Assembly (NCBI GenBank): GCA_965153355.1
Contig: OZ231126.1
Location: forward strand, 6,448,001 to 6,512,000
Direction of reading: 5' to 3'
Source of the DNA: Flaccisagitta enflata
Taxonomy: Eukaryota > Chaetognatha > Sagittoidea > Aphragmophora
Length of the DNA: 64,000 bases
Both the position numbers and the translations under genes were made by a program. The notes under the pieces are model-generated. The model was not told the DNA's origin. It made no database searches and saw nothing but the letters and a program-made list of their open reading frames with translations. This document shows, in pieces, positions 23,097 to 35,110 of this stretch (the stretch's first letter is position 1; the number at the start of each line of letters is the position of its first letter).

Positions 23097-23400
23097 ATTG
23101 GGAAAAAAATCGAAAAACGTTTTTCGATTTTTTGAGTTCCGGGTTAGGAATTAATGTTTCCCTTTTCTACTAATTTGGGAAAGTTGTGTATGAACAAGGC
23201 TCGTCTAGGGCTGGGATTGAAATTGGTACAGGGTGAAAGAGGGCACTTTATTACAACTTCTGGTAAAAAGCAGGGCACTGTGGGACCAATACTTTAGGCG
23301 CTATGAATTTTTTAATCTTTTTTATTTTTTCACATTTTCCGCATTTTTTTCAAAGATCTATATTTTTCATTGATCTCAATTTATGGCCCTAAGTAATAAG
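23097..23400. repeat. ~300-bp dispersed repeat, copy 1
   Basis: It contains CGAAAAACGTTTTTCG, a perfect 16-bp palindrome, then GAGTTCCGGGTTAGGAATTA and TTGAAATTGGTACAGGGTG. A near-identical copy in the same orientation is at 26990-27282, and both are followed directly by a family B element. This shows a direct segmental duplication about 3.9 kb apart. Confidence 0.8.
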
Positions 23401-24142
23401 AACAGGTTGCCCAAGGGCAATATGTGGTCAGCGATACCCGTTGCCCTGCTTTGTGAATTGGAGTGAGGGGAAGCAGGGCAGCGGCCCCAAAGGGGACGAA
23501 GTCCTGTAGAACACAGGGGGACTTTCGTTCGTCTTACCTGAAGAAGTGGATGAGATGCTATAGAGGGCTGACTGAAGGCATTCAAGAGCCTAAACTGAGG
23601 TCTAAGAAGGCTGATATACGGCCTGAGCATGCCAATTGGCAGCTTGAGAGGGCTGACTTGAGGCTTGAGAGAGCTGGATTAAGGCTTGAAAGGCCAGAGG
23701 ACTGATTTGAAGCCTGGGAGCAATAAATTGAGGTTTAGATGGCTGATATGAGGCCTGAGAGGCCTAATTTGAGGCATGAGAGTCCAGGTTTGAGGCCTGA
23801 GAATTTGGATTTGAGGCCTGAGAAGCCAGATTTGAGACCTGAGAGGCCAGATTTGAGGCCTGAGAGGCCAGATTCGAGGCCTGAGAGGCCTGAGAGGCCA
23901 GATTTGAGGCCTGAGAGGCCAGATTTGAGGCCTGAGAGGCCAGATTTGAGGCCTGGGAGGCTGGATTTGAGACCTGAGAGGCTGGATTTGAGGCCTGAGA
24001 GGCCAGATTTGAGGCCTGAGGGGTCTGATAAAGGGGGGGGACTAACGAACAGACGGACAGACAAACGGATGAACGGACGGACGAACGAAAGTCCCCCTGT
24101 GTTCTACAGGACTTAATCCCCTTCGGGGCCGCTGCCCAAAAA
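23401..24142 (-). mobile_element. family B hairpin element with minisatellite core
   Basis: It begins AACAGGTTGCCCAAGGGCAA, then TGCCCTGCTT, then the arm GGGCAGCGGCCCCAAAGGGG and GTCCTGTAGAACACAGGGGG. The core has about 20 copies of a 20-bp unit (CCTGAGAGGCCAGATTTGAG). The other arm (CCCCCTGTGTTCTACAGGAC, then CCCCTTCGGGGCCGCTGCCC) is followed by AAAAAA. The arms form an inverted repeat of ~45 bp. No protein is encoded. It has the same architecture as family A. Confidence 0.75.
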
Positions 24143-24149
24143 ATGAGTT

Positions 24150-24735
24150 CAGCAGAGGGCATAGGGAGGGAGGGTGAGGGAGGGAGGGAGGGAGAGTGTG
24201 GGAGGGAGGGGGAGGGGGGAGAGGGAGGGATAGGGAGGGAAGGAGGGAGAGGTAGGGAGGGAGGAAGAGGGACGGAGGGAGAGAGGGAGAGAGGGGGATG
24301 GAGGAAGAGGGAGAGAAAGAGGGAGGAAGGGAGGGAGAGGGGGAGGGAGATGGAGGGAGGGAGAGGGAGGGAAGGAGAAGGAGAGGGAGGGAGAGAGGGA
24401 GGCATGAAGAAAGTGAGAGGGGGACGGAGAGAGAGGGAGAGGGGGGAAGAGGGAGAGGGGGGAAGAGGGAGAGGGGGAGGGAGAATGAGGGAGAAGGAGA
24501 GGGGATGGAGAGGGAGGGACAGGGAAGAAACAGAGAGGGGGACGGAGAGAGAGGGAGAGGGAGGAAGACGGAGAGGGGGAGGGAGGAGAGGGAGAGAGAG
24601 GGAGAGGGAAGGAGAGGGAAGGAGGGTGAGGGGGAGAGAGAGGGGGGAGAGGGAGAGAGGGAGGGAGGGGGAAGGAAGAGAGGGAGAGAGGGAGGGAGGG
24701 ACGGAAGGATAGAGGGAGGGAGGGAGTTGCGGTTT
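24150..24735. repeat. polypurine (GGGA/GGAGA)n tract
   Basis: About 580 bp of almost pure purine on the plus strand, built from GGGAGGGAGA-like units. The long Arg/Glu/Gly-rich and Ser/Pro-rich frames are artefacts. A related tract follows the next family B copy at 27795-28515. Confidence 0.85.
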
Positions 24736-24760
24736 ACAACTGTTTAAGACTGTTTACAAC

Positions 24761-26935
24761 TTTTTGAGCAGCGGCCCCGAAGGGGACGAAGTCCTGTAGA
24801 ACACAGGGGGACTCAAGTTTGTCCGTCCTTCCGTCCTTCCATCCATTCGTCCCCCCAGGCTCTCTCAGGCCTGAAATCTGCTCTCTCAGGCCTGAAATCT
24901 ACCATCTCAGGCCTGAAATCTGCCCTCTCAGGCCTTGAATTTGCCCTCTCAGGCCTTGAATCTGCTCTCCCAGGCCTTGAATCTGCCCTCTCAGGCCTTG
25001 AATCTGCTCTCCCAGATTCAAGGCCTGACAGGGCAGATTTCAGGCCTAAGAGGGTACACACATCTCTGGATACCCCCCCAAAGAAAATCAAAATACCCAT
25101 TTTTTCTATTAAAAAAAACAAAAAACAAAAAAATTCATCTGAAATTTTTTCATTTATATCACTTTTTAAGCCAAAAAAGGGTATTTTTAGCGCTTTTTGA
25201 GCATGAAATTATATATACAGTTTTGAAAATCTCAAAAAACACTGTAAATGTGTGGCATTAGCTAGAATATATATGTTTTCACCATTATCAAAAAGTTTTT
25301 ATGGAATATCCCAAAGATGAGAGCATAAAAAAGTCAAAAAATGGCAAAACATCGTTTTTTTTAGTATTTTTACGTCCTAATTTGTTAATACAGCATAAAA
25401 GCTCCTGAAAAATCCTAGAAATGTGTGGCAATTGCTAACATATACATGTTTTAACCCTTATCAAAAAGTTTTTTTGGGAAATCTCAAAAATAAGAGTATA
25501 AAAAAGCAAAAAACAGCAAAACATAGCTTTTTTCAGTATTTTTAAGTCTTAATTTGTTTATATCGTATAAAAACTGCTGAAAAATCCTAGAAATGTATAG
25601 CAACAGCTATAATATACATGTTTTTACCTTTTTCAAAAAGTTTTTTTAGGATATCTTAAAGACAAGAGCATAAAAAAAACCAAAAATGGCAAAATATCAT
25701 TTTTTTCTGGATTTTTATGTCTTAATTTGTCCATGCAGCATAGCAACTCCTGAAAAGTCCTGGAAATGTATCATAGTAGTCTGAGTATAACTATTTTCAC
25801 CCTGAACAACTACTCAATCATAATAGTTTTGTGTTTTAAGCCTTAAGATAGCTTCAAAATAGCAAAATATTAGTGTTTTAAGCTATTTTAAGGCTCAAAA
25901 CACAAAAGTATTGTGAATGACTAGTTGTTCAGGGTGAAAATAGTTATACTCAGACTACTACCATATATTTTCAGGCTTTTTCAGGGGTTGTTATGCTGTA
26001 TGAACGAATTGGGATGAAAAAATACTAAAAAAAAACGATATTTTGCTGTTTTATAGTTTTTTTATACTCATATCTTTATGATATCCCCCAAAAAATTTTT
26101 TTTAAAGGTAAAAAGATGTATATTCTAGCTGTTGCTATACATTTCTAGGATTTTTCAGCAGTTTTTATACGGTATAAACAAATTAAGACTTAAAAATACT
26201 GAAAAAAGCTATGTTTCGCTGTTTTTTGCTTTTTTTATACTTTTTTTTTTTTAGATTTCTCAAAAAAACTTTTTGATAAGGGTTAAAACATGTAAATTTT
26301 AACTATTGCCACACATTTCTAGGATTTTTCAGGAGCTTTTATGCTGTATTAACAAATTAGGACGTAAAAATATTTAAAAAAACGATATTTTGCTATTTTT
26401 TGACTTTTTTATGCTCTTATCTTTGGGATATTCCAAAAAAACCTTTTGATAATGGTTAAAACATATATAATATAGCTAATGCCACACATTTACGGTGTTT
26501 AATGAGATTTTCAAAATTGAATATACAATTTCATGCTCAAAAAGTGCTAAAAATACCTTTTTTTTGTTTAAAAAATGATATAAATGAAAAAATTTCAGAT
26601 GAATTTTTTTGTTTTTTGTTTTTTTTAATAGCCCACATGTTCCTGAAGACAAATGACACAGTCAGAAAAAATGGGTATTTTGATTTTCTTTGGGGGGGTA
26701 TCCAGAGATGTGTGGGTAGATATTAGGCCTGAGAGGGTAGATTTCAGCCCTGAGTGGCCCTGGGGGAACGGACTGATGGAAGGACGGAAGGACGGATGAA
26801 CAAAAGTCCCCCTGTGTTCTACAGGACTTTGTCCCCTTCAGTGCCGCTGCCCTGCTTCTTCTCACTCCAATTGATAATCATGCAAAGTAGGGCAATGGGT
26901 ATCGCTGACCACATATTGCCCTTGGGCGACCTGTT
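24761..26935 (+). mobile_element. family B element with a foldback transposon in its core
   Basis: The short arm TTTTTGAGCAGCGGCCCCGAA starts it, then GTCCTGTAGAACACAGGGGG. A core of ~21-bp units (CTCTCAGGCCTGAAATCTGC) is interrupted by the 1.66-kb element at 25057-26714. The long arm closes with GCCGCTGCCCTGCTTC, ATCGCTGACCACATATTGCC and CTTGGGCGACCTGTT. Confidence 0.75.
25057..26714. mobile_element. 1.66-kb palindromic element with 4-bp target duplication, CAC ends
   Basis: The ends are perfect inverted copies starting CACACATCTCTGGATACCCC. The two halves mirror each other to a centre near 25880. The 4-bp repeat GGTA flanks it (25053-25056 and 26715-26718), inside a minisatellite. The termini resemble those of 16037-17146 (CACGCATCCCAGG). 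Both fit a CMC/Chapaev-like non-autonomous family. No transposase is present. Confidence 0.8.
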
Positions 26936-26989
26936 CTAGTTGGTTTACAACTTTTTCTAGTTGGTGAAAGCTACCATTACTCTCCTAAT

Positions 26990-27282
26990 TGGGAAAAAGA
27001 TAGAAAAACGTTTTTCGATTTTTTGAGTTCCGGGTTAGGAATTAATGTTTCCCTTTTTCGCTTGAGACAATTTGAGAAAATTGAGTCAGAATTAGGCTCA
27101 CCCGAGGCTGGGGTTGAAATTGGTACAGGGTGAAAGAGGGCACTTTTTTACACCTTCTGGAAAAAAGCAGGGCACTGTAGGACCAGTACTTTAGGCGCTA
27201 TAAATTTTTCAATCTTTTTTATTATTTCATATTTCCTGCATTCTTCTCAAAGATCTATATTTTTCATTGATCTCAATTTCGG
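26990..27282. repeat. ~300-bp dispersed repeat, copy 2
   Basis: Near-identical to 23097-23400, including the palindrome AAAAACGTTTTT and the block GAGTTCCGGGTTAGGAATTA, again directly followed by a family B element. Confidence 0.8.
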
Positions 27283-27794
27283 GCCAAGGGCAATATGTGG
27301 TCAGCAATGCCCGTTGCCCTGCTTTTCATGATTGTGAATTTGTGTGAGGGGAAGCAGGGCAGCAGCTCAAAAGGGGACGAAGGCCAATAGAACACAGGGG
27401 GACTTTTGTTTGTCCTGCCTGATAATATTGATGAGATGCTATAGTGCACTGATTGAAGGCCTTCTAGTGTCTGAAGGCTTAAATGGTCCTCAGGTCTGAT
27501 TTGAAGCCTGACAGCGCAACTTTGAGGCCTGTGAGGCCTAATTTGAGGCCTGAAGGGCCGGATTTGAGGTCTGAGGAGCCAGAATTAAGGCCTGAGAGGC
27601 CAGAATTGAGGCCTGAGAGGCCAGATTTGAACCCAGAGAGGCTGGATTTGAGGCCTGAGAGGCCAGATTTGAGACCTGATAGGCTGGATTTGGGGCCTGA
27701 GGGGCTGGATTTGGTGTCTGAGGGGCCTGATGGGGGAGGGACCGATGAACAAACGAATAAACGGATGGACAGACGAACCAAAGTCCCCCTGTGT

Positions 27795-27797
<3 letters not shown>
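27283..27797 (-). mobile_element. family B element, distal arm truncated
   Basis: It starts with CCAAGGGCAATATGTGGTCA and runs through GGGCAGCAGCTCAAAAGGGG and a core of CCTGAGAGGCCAGATTTGAG-type units. It stops in the second arm at CCCCCTGTGTTCTA, where the polypurine tract begins. The hairpin end is missing. Confidence 0.7.
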
Positions 27798-28749
<952 letters not shown>

Positions 28750-28847
28750 AATATAATGAGGAAAGAGAAGGAGCTGAAAAAAACAAAAACAATTTTACGA
28801 TTTTTTTTCCAGTCGGCGAGAGCCGCCTTTACTGGTACGGTCCTGTC

Positions 28848-28923
<76 letters not shown>

Positions 28924-29065
28924 ATCGCAACCCTAATTGAATTTCAAACTTTCAATCATCTGCTCACGTTGCAGTGTACAGGAACAGCAAATTTGGAAAA
29001 TCATTTCGCGTGAAATTCTTAATCTGTCTCTGAATGTAAAATATTGCATTTCTAAAAACATAGCC

Positions 29066-29640
29066 TTTTTGGGCAGCGGCCCCGAAGGGGAGGAAGTCCT
29101 GTAGAACACAGGGGGACTTTCGTTCGTTCGTTCGTTCGTCCGTTCGTCCGTTAGTCCCCCCCTTCATCAGACCCCTCAGGCCTCAAATCTGGCCTCTCAG
29201 GCCGCAAATCCAGCCTCTCAGGTCTCAAATCCAACCTCTCAGGCCTCAAATCTGGCCTCTCAGGCCTCTCAGGCCACAAATCTGGCCTCTTAGGCCACAA
29301 ATCTGGCCTCCAGGCCTCAAATCTGGCTTCTCAGGCCTCAAACCTGGCCTCTTATGCCTCAAATTAGGCCTCTCAGGCCTCAAATCAGCCATCTAAACCT
29401 CTATTTATTGCTCCCAGGCTTCAAATCAGTCCGCTGGCCTTTCATCCCTTAATCCAGCTCTCTCAAGCCTCAAGTTAGCCCTCTCAAGCTTCAGTTTAGG
29501 CTCTTGAATGCCTTCAGTCAGCCCTCTATAGCATCTCATCCTTCGGGGCCGCTGCCCTGCTTCCCCTCACTCCAATTCACAATCACTCAAAGCAGGGCAA
29601 CGGGTATCGCTGACCACATATTGCCCTTGGGCGACCTGTT
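29066..29640 (+). mobile_element. family B element, complete
   Basis: TTTTT is followed by GGGCAGCGGCCCCGAAGGGG, GTCCTGTAGAACACAGGGGG, TTCGTTCG/GTCC repeats, a core of ~20-bp CTCTCAGGCCTCAAATCTGG units, then CTTCGGGGCCGCTGCCCTGC, GGGTATCGCTGACCACATAT and TGCCCTTGGGCGACCTGTT. The orientation is opposite to the copy at 23401. Confidence 0.8.
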
Positions 29641-29932
29641 CTTATATGTCCTTAGAACAGGGCCATGTTCTTAGAAATGCAAATTTATGCATTCAGAGAC
29701 AGATTAAGAATTTCACGTGAGACAAGTCAAGGAAGGGAGGCTAATTTTCTTTTTTTTTTCTCTCAATTTTTCCAACTGATTTTGAACACATAAATGATTC
29801 TCAATGCAAATGAATAAATAATTGATACTAAAAATATGATTTTTTTTTAAAACTTGTGAATTCATCAGTTATTGTTTTTCTAGATTATGATTCGACCGTT
29901 AAAATTGCCTCTTCGTGTGCACCTTGACTTAC

Positions 29933-31270
29933 CTTCGTTTATGCTGACGTCCACTTTCTCTAATCGAGAGTCGAAGAAGTTACGAGGAAGTTCCTTGATT
30001 TGGTTTCGACACAAATTGAGTATTTGAAGCGCCTTCATTTCATCCATGGAAGAGGGGATTTCCGTTATCTTGTTGCAACTAAAAACAAATGTTTGAAGCG
30101 CCTTCATTTTACCGATGGAATAGGGAATTTTAGTTATTTGGTTGTAACTCAAATCAAGTGTTTGAAGCGCTTTCATCTCCCCAATGGAGGACGGGATTTC
30201 TGTTATTTCGTTGTCATTCAAAAAAAGTGTTTGAAGCGCCTTCATTTTACCGATGGAAGAGGGAATTTTAGTTATTTGGTTGTAACTCAAATCAAGTCTT
30301 TGAAGCGCTCTCATCTCCCCAATGGAGGACGGGAGTTCAGTTATTTGGTTGTTCAACAAGGTAAGTGATTGAAGCGCCTTCATCTCCCCAATGGAAGAGG
30401 GGATTTCAGTTATGCTGTTGCCATTCAAATGAAGTATTTGAAGCGCCTTCAACTCCCCGACGGAAGAGGGGATTTCAGTTATCTTGTTGCTATTCAAATG
30501 AAGTGTTTGAAGCACTTTCATCTCCCCAATGGAAGAGGGGATTTTAATTATTTGGTTGGAAAACAAATTGAGTTTTTGGAGTGTCTTCATTTCCCCGATG
30601 GAAGAGGGGATTTCAGTTATTTTGTTCCAACTCAAATCAAGTGTTTGAAGCGCCTTCATTTTCCCGATGGAAGAGGGGATTTCAGTTATCTTATTGCCAC
30701 TCAAATCGATTGTTTGAAGCGCCTTTATTTCTACAATGAAAGAGGGGATTTCAGTTATCTTGTTGCGACTCAAATAAAGTCTTTGAAGCGCCTTCATCTC
30801 TCCGATGAAAGAGGGAATTTCAGTGTTTTTGATTTCGTAGCCGTCTCCATGTCCGTCGGAATAGTTGCGAAGTTCAACACATCCGATGAGTTTCTCCGCG
30901 CCTTGAATCGTCAAAAGGATGTTACTCATTATGATCTTCTTGATTTTGGCGACGAGACTCGCTTCTGCCTCAATCACGACTTTGTTTAACTTCTGAACAA
31001 CGCGGACAGGCAGCCACAAGGTTCCGGAGTCCTTTCCCACGGCTTGATTCCATTGATTCATAAATTCGTCGTCGATGAAAAGCGTGTCAAGCGTGTCGTC
31101 GCGGATGAAAGGGAGAAAAGCTGATGCTTCATTGAATACGACTCTTTTTATTCCGCTGCCGTCGTCATCTCCTCCTCCTCCTCCTCCTCCTCCTCCTCCT
31201 CCTCCTTCCTCTCCTCGAGTTATAGTGAAGCTACTCCCGCGAGTTCCGCTCGCTGTGATTCGACTGCCCC
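29933..31270 (-). CDS. Leucine-rich repeat exon, probable upstream exon of the Roc-type GTPase
   Basis: Twelve full 23-residue LRRs plus a partial thirteenth, of the type TEIPSSIGEMKALQTLDLS then NKI, about residues 80-365 counted from the ATG at 31061. They are preceded by a ~75-residue region (NQWNQAVGKDSGTLWLPVRV and following). The frame stays open upstream of that ATG (KRVVFNEASAFLPFIRDDTL, then LDTLFIDDEF) as far as about 31270, so the true start may lie upstream, beyond a (TCC)n stretch. The exon ends at a perfect donor, AACGAAG|GTAAGT, in phase 1; residues read beyond it are intronic. The acceptor at 22450 on the same strand is also phase 1, and joining restores an LRR pattern (SINE, then LAYLPTLPP). 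LRRs usually bind protein ligands; the function here is unknown. The repeats are very similar in DNA, which suggests recent amplification. Confidence 0.85.
31172..31210. repeat. (TCC)n microsatellite
   Basis: About a dozen CCT units. On the minus strand they would encode poly-Gly in the open frame upstream of the LRR exon's first ATG, so they could be coding or could mark an untranslated leader. Confidence 0.7.
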
Positions 31271-31276
31271 AATTTC

Positions 31277-32240
31277 ATAGTGTAATCATGGGTCATGATT
31301 TCATCTACTATTTCCACATATGGAATCACCTCCAAGATTCCACTAGACTAGTGGAGGATGGAGGAGGGAGGAGTTGAAGGAGGAACTCCTCCATGTAATC
31401 ATGCACTCATTAAGGGCATAAAATCATGAAGGAGGAATCATTTTTTTAAACTTTGCCATCCTAACAAAATAAGTCATTAATTATTCATCAATTTACAAGA
31501 AGTAAGTAACCAATATGTATAAAAAGAATTTTTATTCTTTACCCATGATGATTTTTTTATTGTCAATTTCTGTTGCATGCCTTGTTGATAATTACTGTGG
31601 AAGTCAAGAAGAATCAATATTTTTCCTCAAAAGATACCAAACATGCTCATTTATTTATTAAGTAATAGTGAACTGTTTCTATCTTATTAGTACTTTTATT
31701 TTCTGAATGCAATACGCTATACAAAAACTTGCTTGTGGAAGTTTTATTTGCAAAATCGCTAAATGCAAGTAAGTAAATACTATCCAAAAAAAGATTTTTT
31801 CACAAAAATTCTTTTAGGCATTATATTACTCTTTTAGTAAATAAGTTTTCTTTTATCAATTTCATGGATGCGTTATAACAGTTTTTGAATCAATATGTTT
31901 GTTGGTGGAGTGAGGTGTTTTGTTTTAGATCATCTTCCTCACCCATCAAAATGCAAACTACTCCAAGAGCCTATATTGAGGGTCTTACCCATTACATTTG
32001 ATTTTGATTGTTCAAAGAACTATTTGCCTATTGTTCTTTTATCAATGTTTGTTTTGGTGAGTAAAATCAGGCAAAACACAAAATGGAAGAAAAAGTTGGC
32101 CATGATTGCATGATTGCCATGATTGTGTGAAATCATAAAAATGAAATCATCTCCTTATGGTTAAGGCACTACCAACTGACGATGTCTCGTCACCCTAATT
32201 TTTTGTTATTCCTCATGGTACCGAAAATAAAAACAGTCCT
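31277..32240. other. no gene seen, unique AT-rich sequence
   Basis: No protein-like frame and no repeat family is recognised. If the LRR gene starts here, its promoter and first exon would lie in this stretch on the minus strand, but I cannot point to them. Confidence 0.5.
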
Positions 32241-32243
32241 AAC

Positions 32244-32312
32244 ACCACCACCACCACCACCACCACCACCACCACCACCACCACCACCACCACCACCACC
32301 ACCACCACCACG
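32244..32312. repeat. (CAC)n microsatellite
   Basis: About 22 CCA/CAC units. The poly-Pro and poly-Gly frames over it are artefacts. Confidence 0.9.
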
Positions 32313-32433
32313 TCCACCATCAAAGTGGTTTGTTACTATAACTTTTCTTGCAATGTTGGATTGTACCATTTTCATAGTTTTCCTAAAACGTTAGCCAACG
32401 TTAGCTACGACGCAAAAAAAAAAAAGATGCACC

Positions 32434-32992
32434 TTTTTGGGCAGCGGCCCCAAAGGGCCGATGTCCTGTAGGACACAGGGGTGAACCATTACGTACGTCT
32501 GTCCGTACGTACGTACGTCCCCCCCCCCGAGGCCCCTCTCAGGCCCCAAATTAGCCCTCTCAAGCCCAAAATCAGCCCACTCAGGCAAAAAATCAGTCCT
32601 CTGAGGCCCGAAATTAGCTCCCCCCCCCTGAGGCCCCTCTCAGGCCCCAAATTAGCCCTCTCAAGCCCAAAATCAGCCCACTCAGGCCAAAAATCAGTCC
32701 TCTGAGGCCCAAAATTAGCTCCCCCTTGGCCCCTCTCAGGCCCCAAATTAGCCCTCTCAAGCCCAAAATCAGCTCACTCAGGCCAAAAATCAGTTGTTTG
32801 AGGCCTAAAATCAGCTCTTCAAGGCCCTTAATCAGCCTTGTCAGGACAGACGTACGTAATGGTTCACCCCTGTGTCCTACAGGACATCGGCCCTTTGGGG
32901 CCGCTGCCCTGCTCTCACACCACTTCTTCAGCTATCACTCCAAGCAGGGCATCGGGTACCGCTGACCATGTGCAATCCTTGGATGACTTGTT
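32434..32992 (+). mobile_element. family B element with different arms
   Basis: TTTTTGGGCAGCGGCCCCAAA leads to GTCCTGTAGGACACAGGGGTG, read in blocks, then AACCATTACGTACGTC. The core is a ~21-bp unit (CTCTCAGGCCCCAAATTAGC). The second arm reads GACGTACGTAATGGTT and CACCCCTGTGTCCTACAGG, and the end is GCATCGGGTACCGCTGACCA with TGACTTGTT. The ACCATTACGTACG insert is present in both arms, so the arms changed together relative to other family B copies. Confidence 0.8.
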
Positions 32993-33159
32993 ATTTGCTA
33001 ATAAAACTGAATTAAAAAGTTTTTAAAAAATGAATTTAAGAAAAGGATTTTGAAGATTTCAAATTATATTTCATTCTAGACCAATCCCAGATCTGTAACT
33101 CTAACGGTTTAGGAGCTAGAGCTCTCAAAAGTGAGACACCACTTTGCTGAATTGTATCT

Positions 33160-33380
33160 TTTTCAAAGGGACTGAAAAAACAAATTTGAAAATATTTTTA
33201 TGCAAACTAATGCCATTTCCAAATGAAAAAAGATAGAGCTCAAGAGATACCAGATTGGCGCCAAATGAAAGAGGTTTTCAAGGGCTTCAAAATGGTCTAA
33301 GATTTTTTTCTTTAGTTTGTATAGTACTCGCAAAATTCTTACGTTTCGTTTTATAAATGGAAAAAGATGATTCTTCATCA
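33160..33380 (-). repeat. dispersed repeat (GGCGCCAATCTGG family), copy 1
   Basis: Minus-strand text around CATTTGGCGCCAATCTGGTA and CATTTGGAAATGGCATTAG recurs in plus orientation at about 37640-37830, and more loosely at 54830-55030. The flanks differ. Nothing in it is coding. Confidence 0.6.
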
Positions 33381-33679
33381 TGCAAATTTACCAACTTTCT
33401 CGACAGAGAAAAGACAGCGAACAGAAACCTAAACATCTTTTTCTTGTCTCCAGTCAATTGATGCTTTTGTTTTTTGTCACGTAACCTTGGTTATGCCATT
33501 CAGAAAACCGGGTGGGTTCTTGTAATCTCGACAGTTGATATTCAAAGACATTTTTTTAGCCATGTTTGTTTTTTAGACTGTCTATGTAAGACGACATCTA
33601 ATTTTTTATGTCAAAATTAAACACCCATAGCAGATCCTTACTTTTTCCCATCAACTTCTCAAACTTTCATTTGTCTAAG

Positions 33680-33905
33680 TCCCCTCCACCGAGGCACAAA
33701 TCACTCTTTTCAGGTCTGGCCTCAAATGCGGCCTCTAAGACACCAAATCTGGCATCTAAGACCTCAAATCAGGCCCATTGGTCATCAAACGGAAAACGGA
33801 AGCTGGAGAATTGTAGTGTCATTGGCCCTTCCGGGCCCGCTGTTCCTCTCACCATCTCATCCTTCCATACACCAACATAGGGGCATCGGGTACCGCTGAC
33901 CATGC
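33680..33905 (+). mobile_element. family B fragment
   Basis: Core-like units (GGCCTCTAAGACACCAAATC) are followed by CCTTCCGGGCCCGCTGTTCC and GGGGCATCGGGTACCGCTGA. The start and the CTTGTT end are missing. Confidence 0.6.
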
Positions 33906-34163
33906 AACTTTTTTTTCTTCCTCCTCTTCTCCTTCCTCTGCCGAGACCTACCGAGATTCTCTTAGGCCTGCCAACAAGCGGCGCTGCCCGCTGCCCCAGA
34001 ATCAAGAGGCCTGCAGCTGACATGGCGAGTCAGGTTGTCAAAGACAAAGGATCTTTCTCTTTCTTCTTTTTTTTTTCTAGCCAGTAACATTTGTCTAGGT
34101 AACATCCAAAAACTTTAATCCTGAATTTCACTTTTTAGCGAAATCCTCCTGTTTTGAAAGCTG

Positions 34164-34164
<1 letters not shown>

Positions 34165-34255
<91 letters not shown>

Positions 34256-34272
34256 TCTATAGAGAGAGAGAC
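34165..34272. repeat. (GA)n with GACA tail
   Basis: About 75 bp of pure GA followed by GACAGACAGACA. Confidence 0.9.
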
Positions 34273-34559
34273 CAACAGACAGAAGATCATTCACATTAAC
34301 TTTGTTTTTCTTTCCTCAACTTTCGCGAAGTCGTGAACCTCTTCCATCCGTGAAGTCACTAAAGGAGAAAGATTTCAACACCGCACTCTGCAATTCACTT
34401 TAATTTGCCTCTTCTGGATTTTTTCTATTTCTAGATTTTTTTTTTTTTGCATTCAAAATTTAAAATAATCTAAAGACTTAAAATGATATAAAATGTTAAA
34501 AAATGACAAAATAGCAAAATTGATTAAATTGACAAAAATAACTTAAAATGCTTTAAAAT

Positions 34560-35110
34560 AACTTTGGACTTAAAATGACCTAGAATGACTAAATGAATAA
34601 AATAAAAAAATGACAAAAATGACTGAAATGACTAAAATGATAAAAATGACAAAAATAATAAAAATGATAAAAATGATTAAAATGACAAAAATGATTAAAA
34701 TGACCAAAATAATAAGAATGATGAGAATAATAAAAATGACTAAAATGATTAAAATTACCAAAATGATCGAAATGACTGAAATGACTGAAATGACAAAAAT
34801 GACAAAAATGACAAAAATGACAAAAATGACAAAAATGACAAAAATGACAAAAATGACAAAAATGACAAAAATGACAAAAATGACAAAAATGACAAAAATG
34901 ACAAAAATGACAAAAATGACAAAAATGACAAAAATGACAAAAATGACAAAAATGACAAAAATGAACAAAAATGACAAAATGACAAAAATGACAAAAATGA
35001 CAAAAATGACAAAATGACAAAATGACAAAAATAAAATGACAAAAACAAAATGACAAATGACAAAAAAAATGTTAATGAAAATAACAAAAATAACAAAAAT
35101 AAAAAATCAA
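34560..35110. repeat. 9-bp tandem repeat (AAAAATGAC)n
   Basis: From about 34790 to 35030 the unit is nearly perfect. The flanks are older variants (AAAATGATT, AAAATAAT). Frames over it give Thr-Lys-Met or Phe-Val-Ile repeats and are not genes. Confidence 0.9.

Noticed and set aside
30000-30989. Plus-strand open frames over the LRR exon
   Set aside because: Shadows of the regular 69-bp LRR units on the other strand; the minus-strand reading has the LRR consensus and a splice donor.
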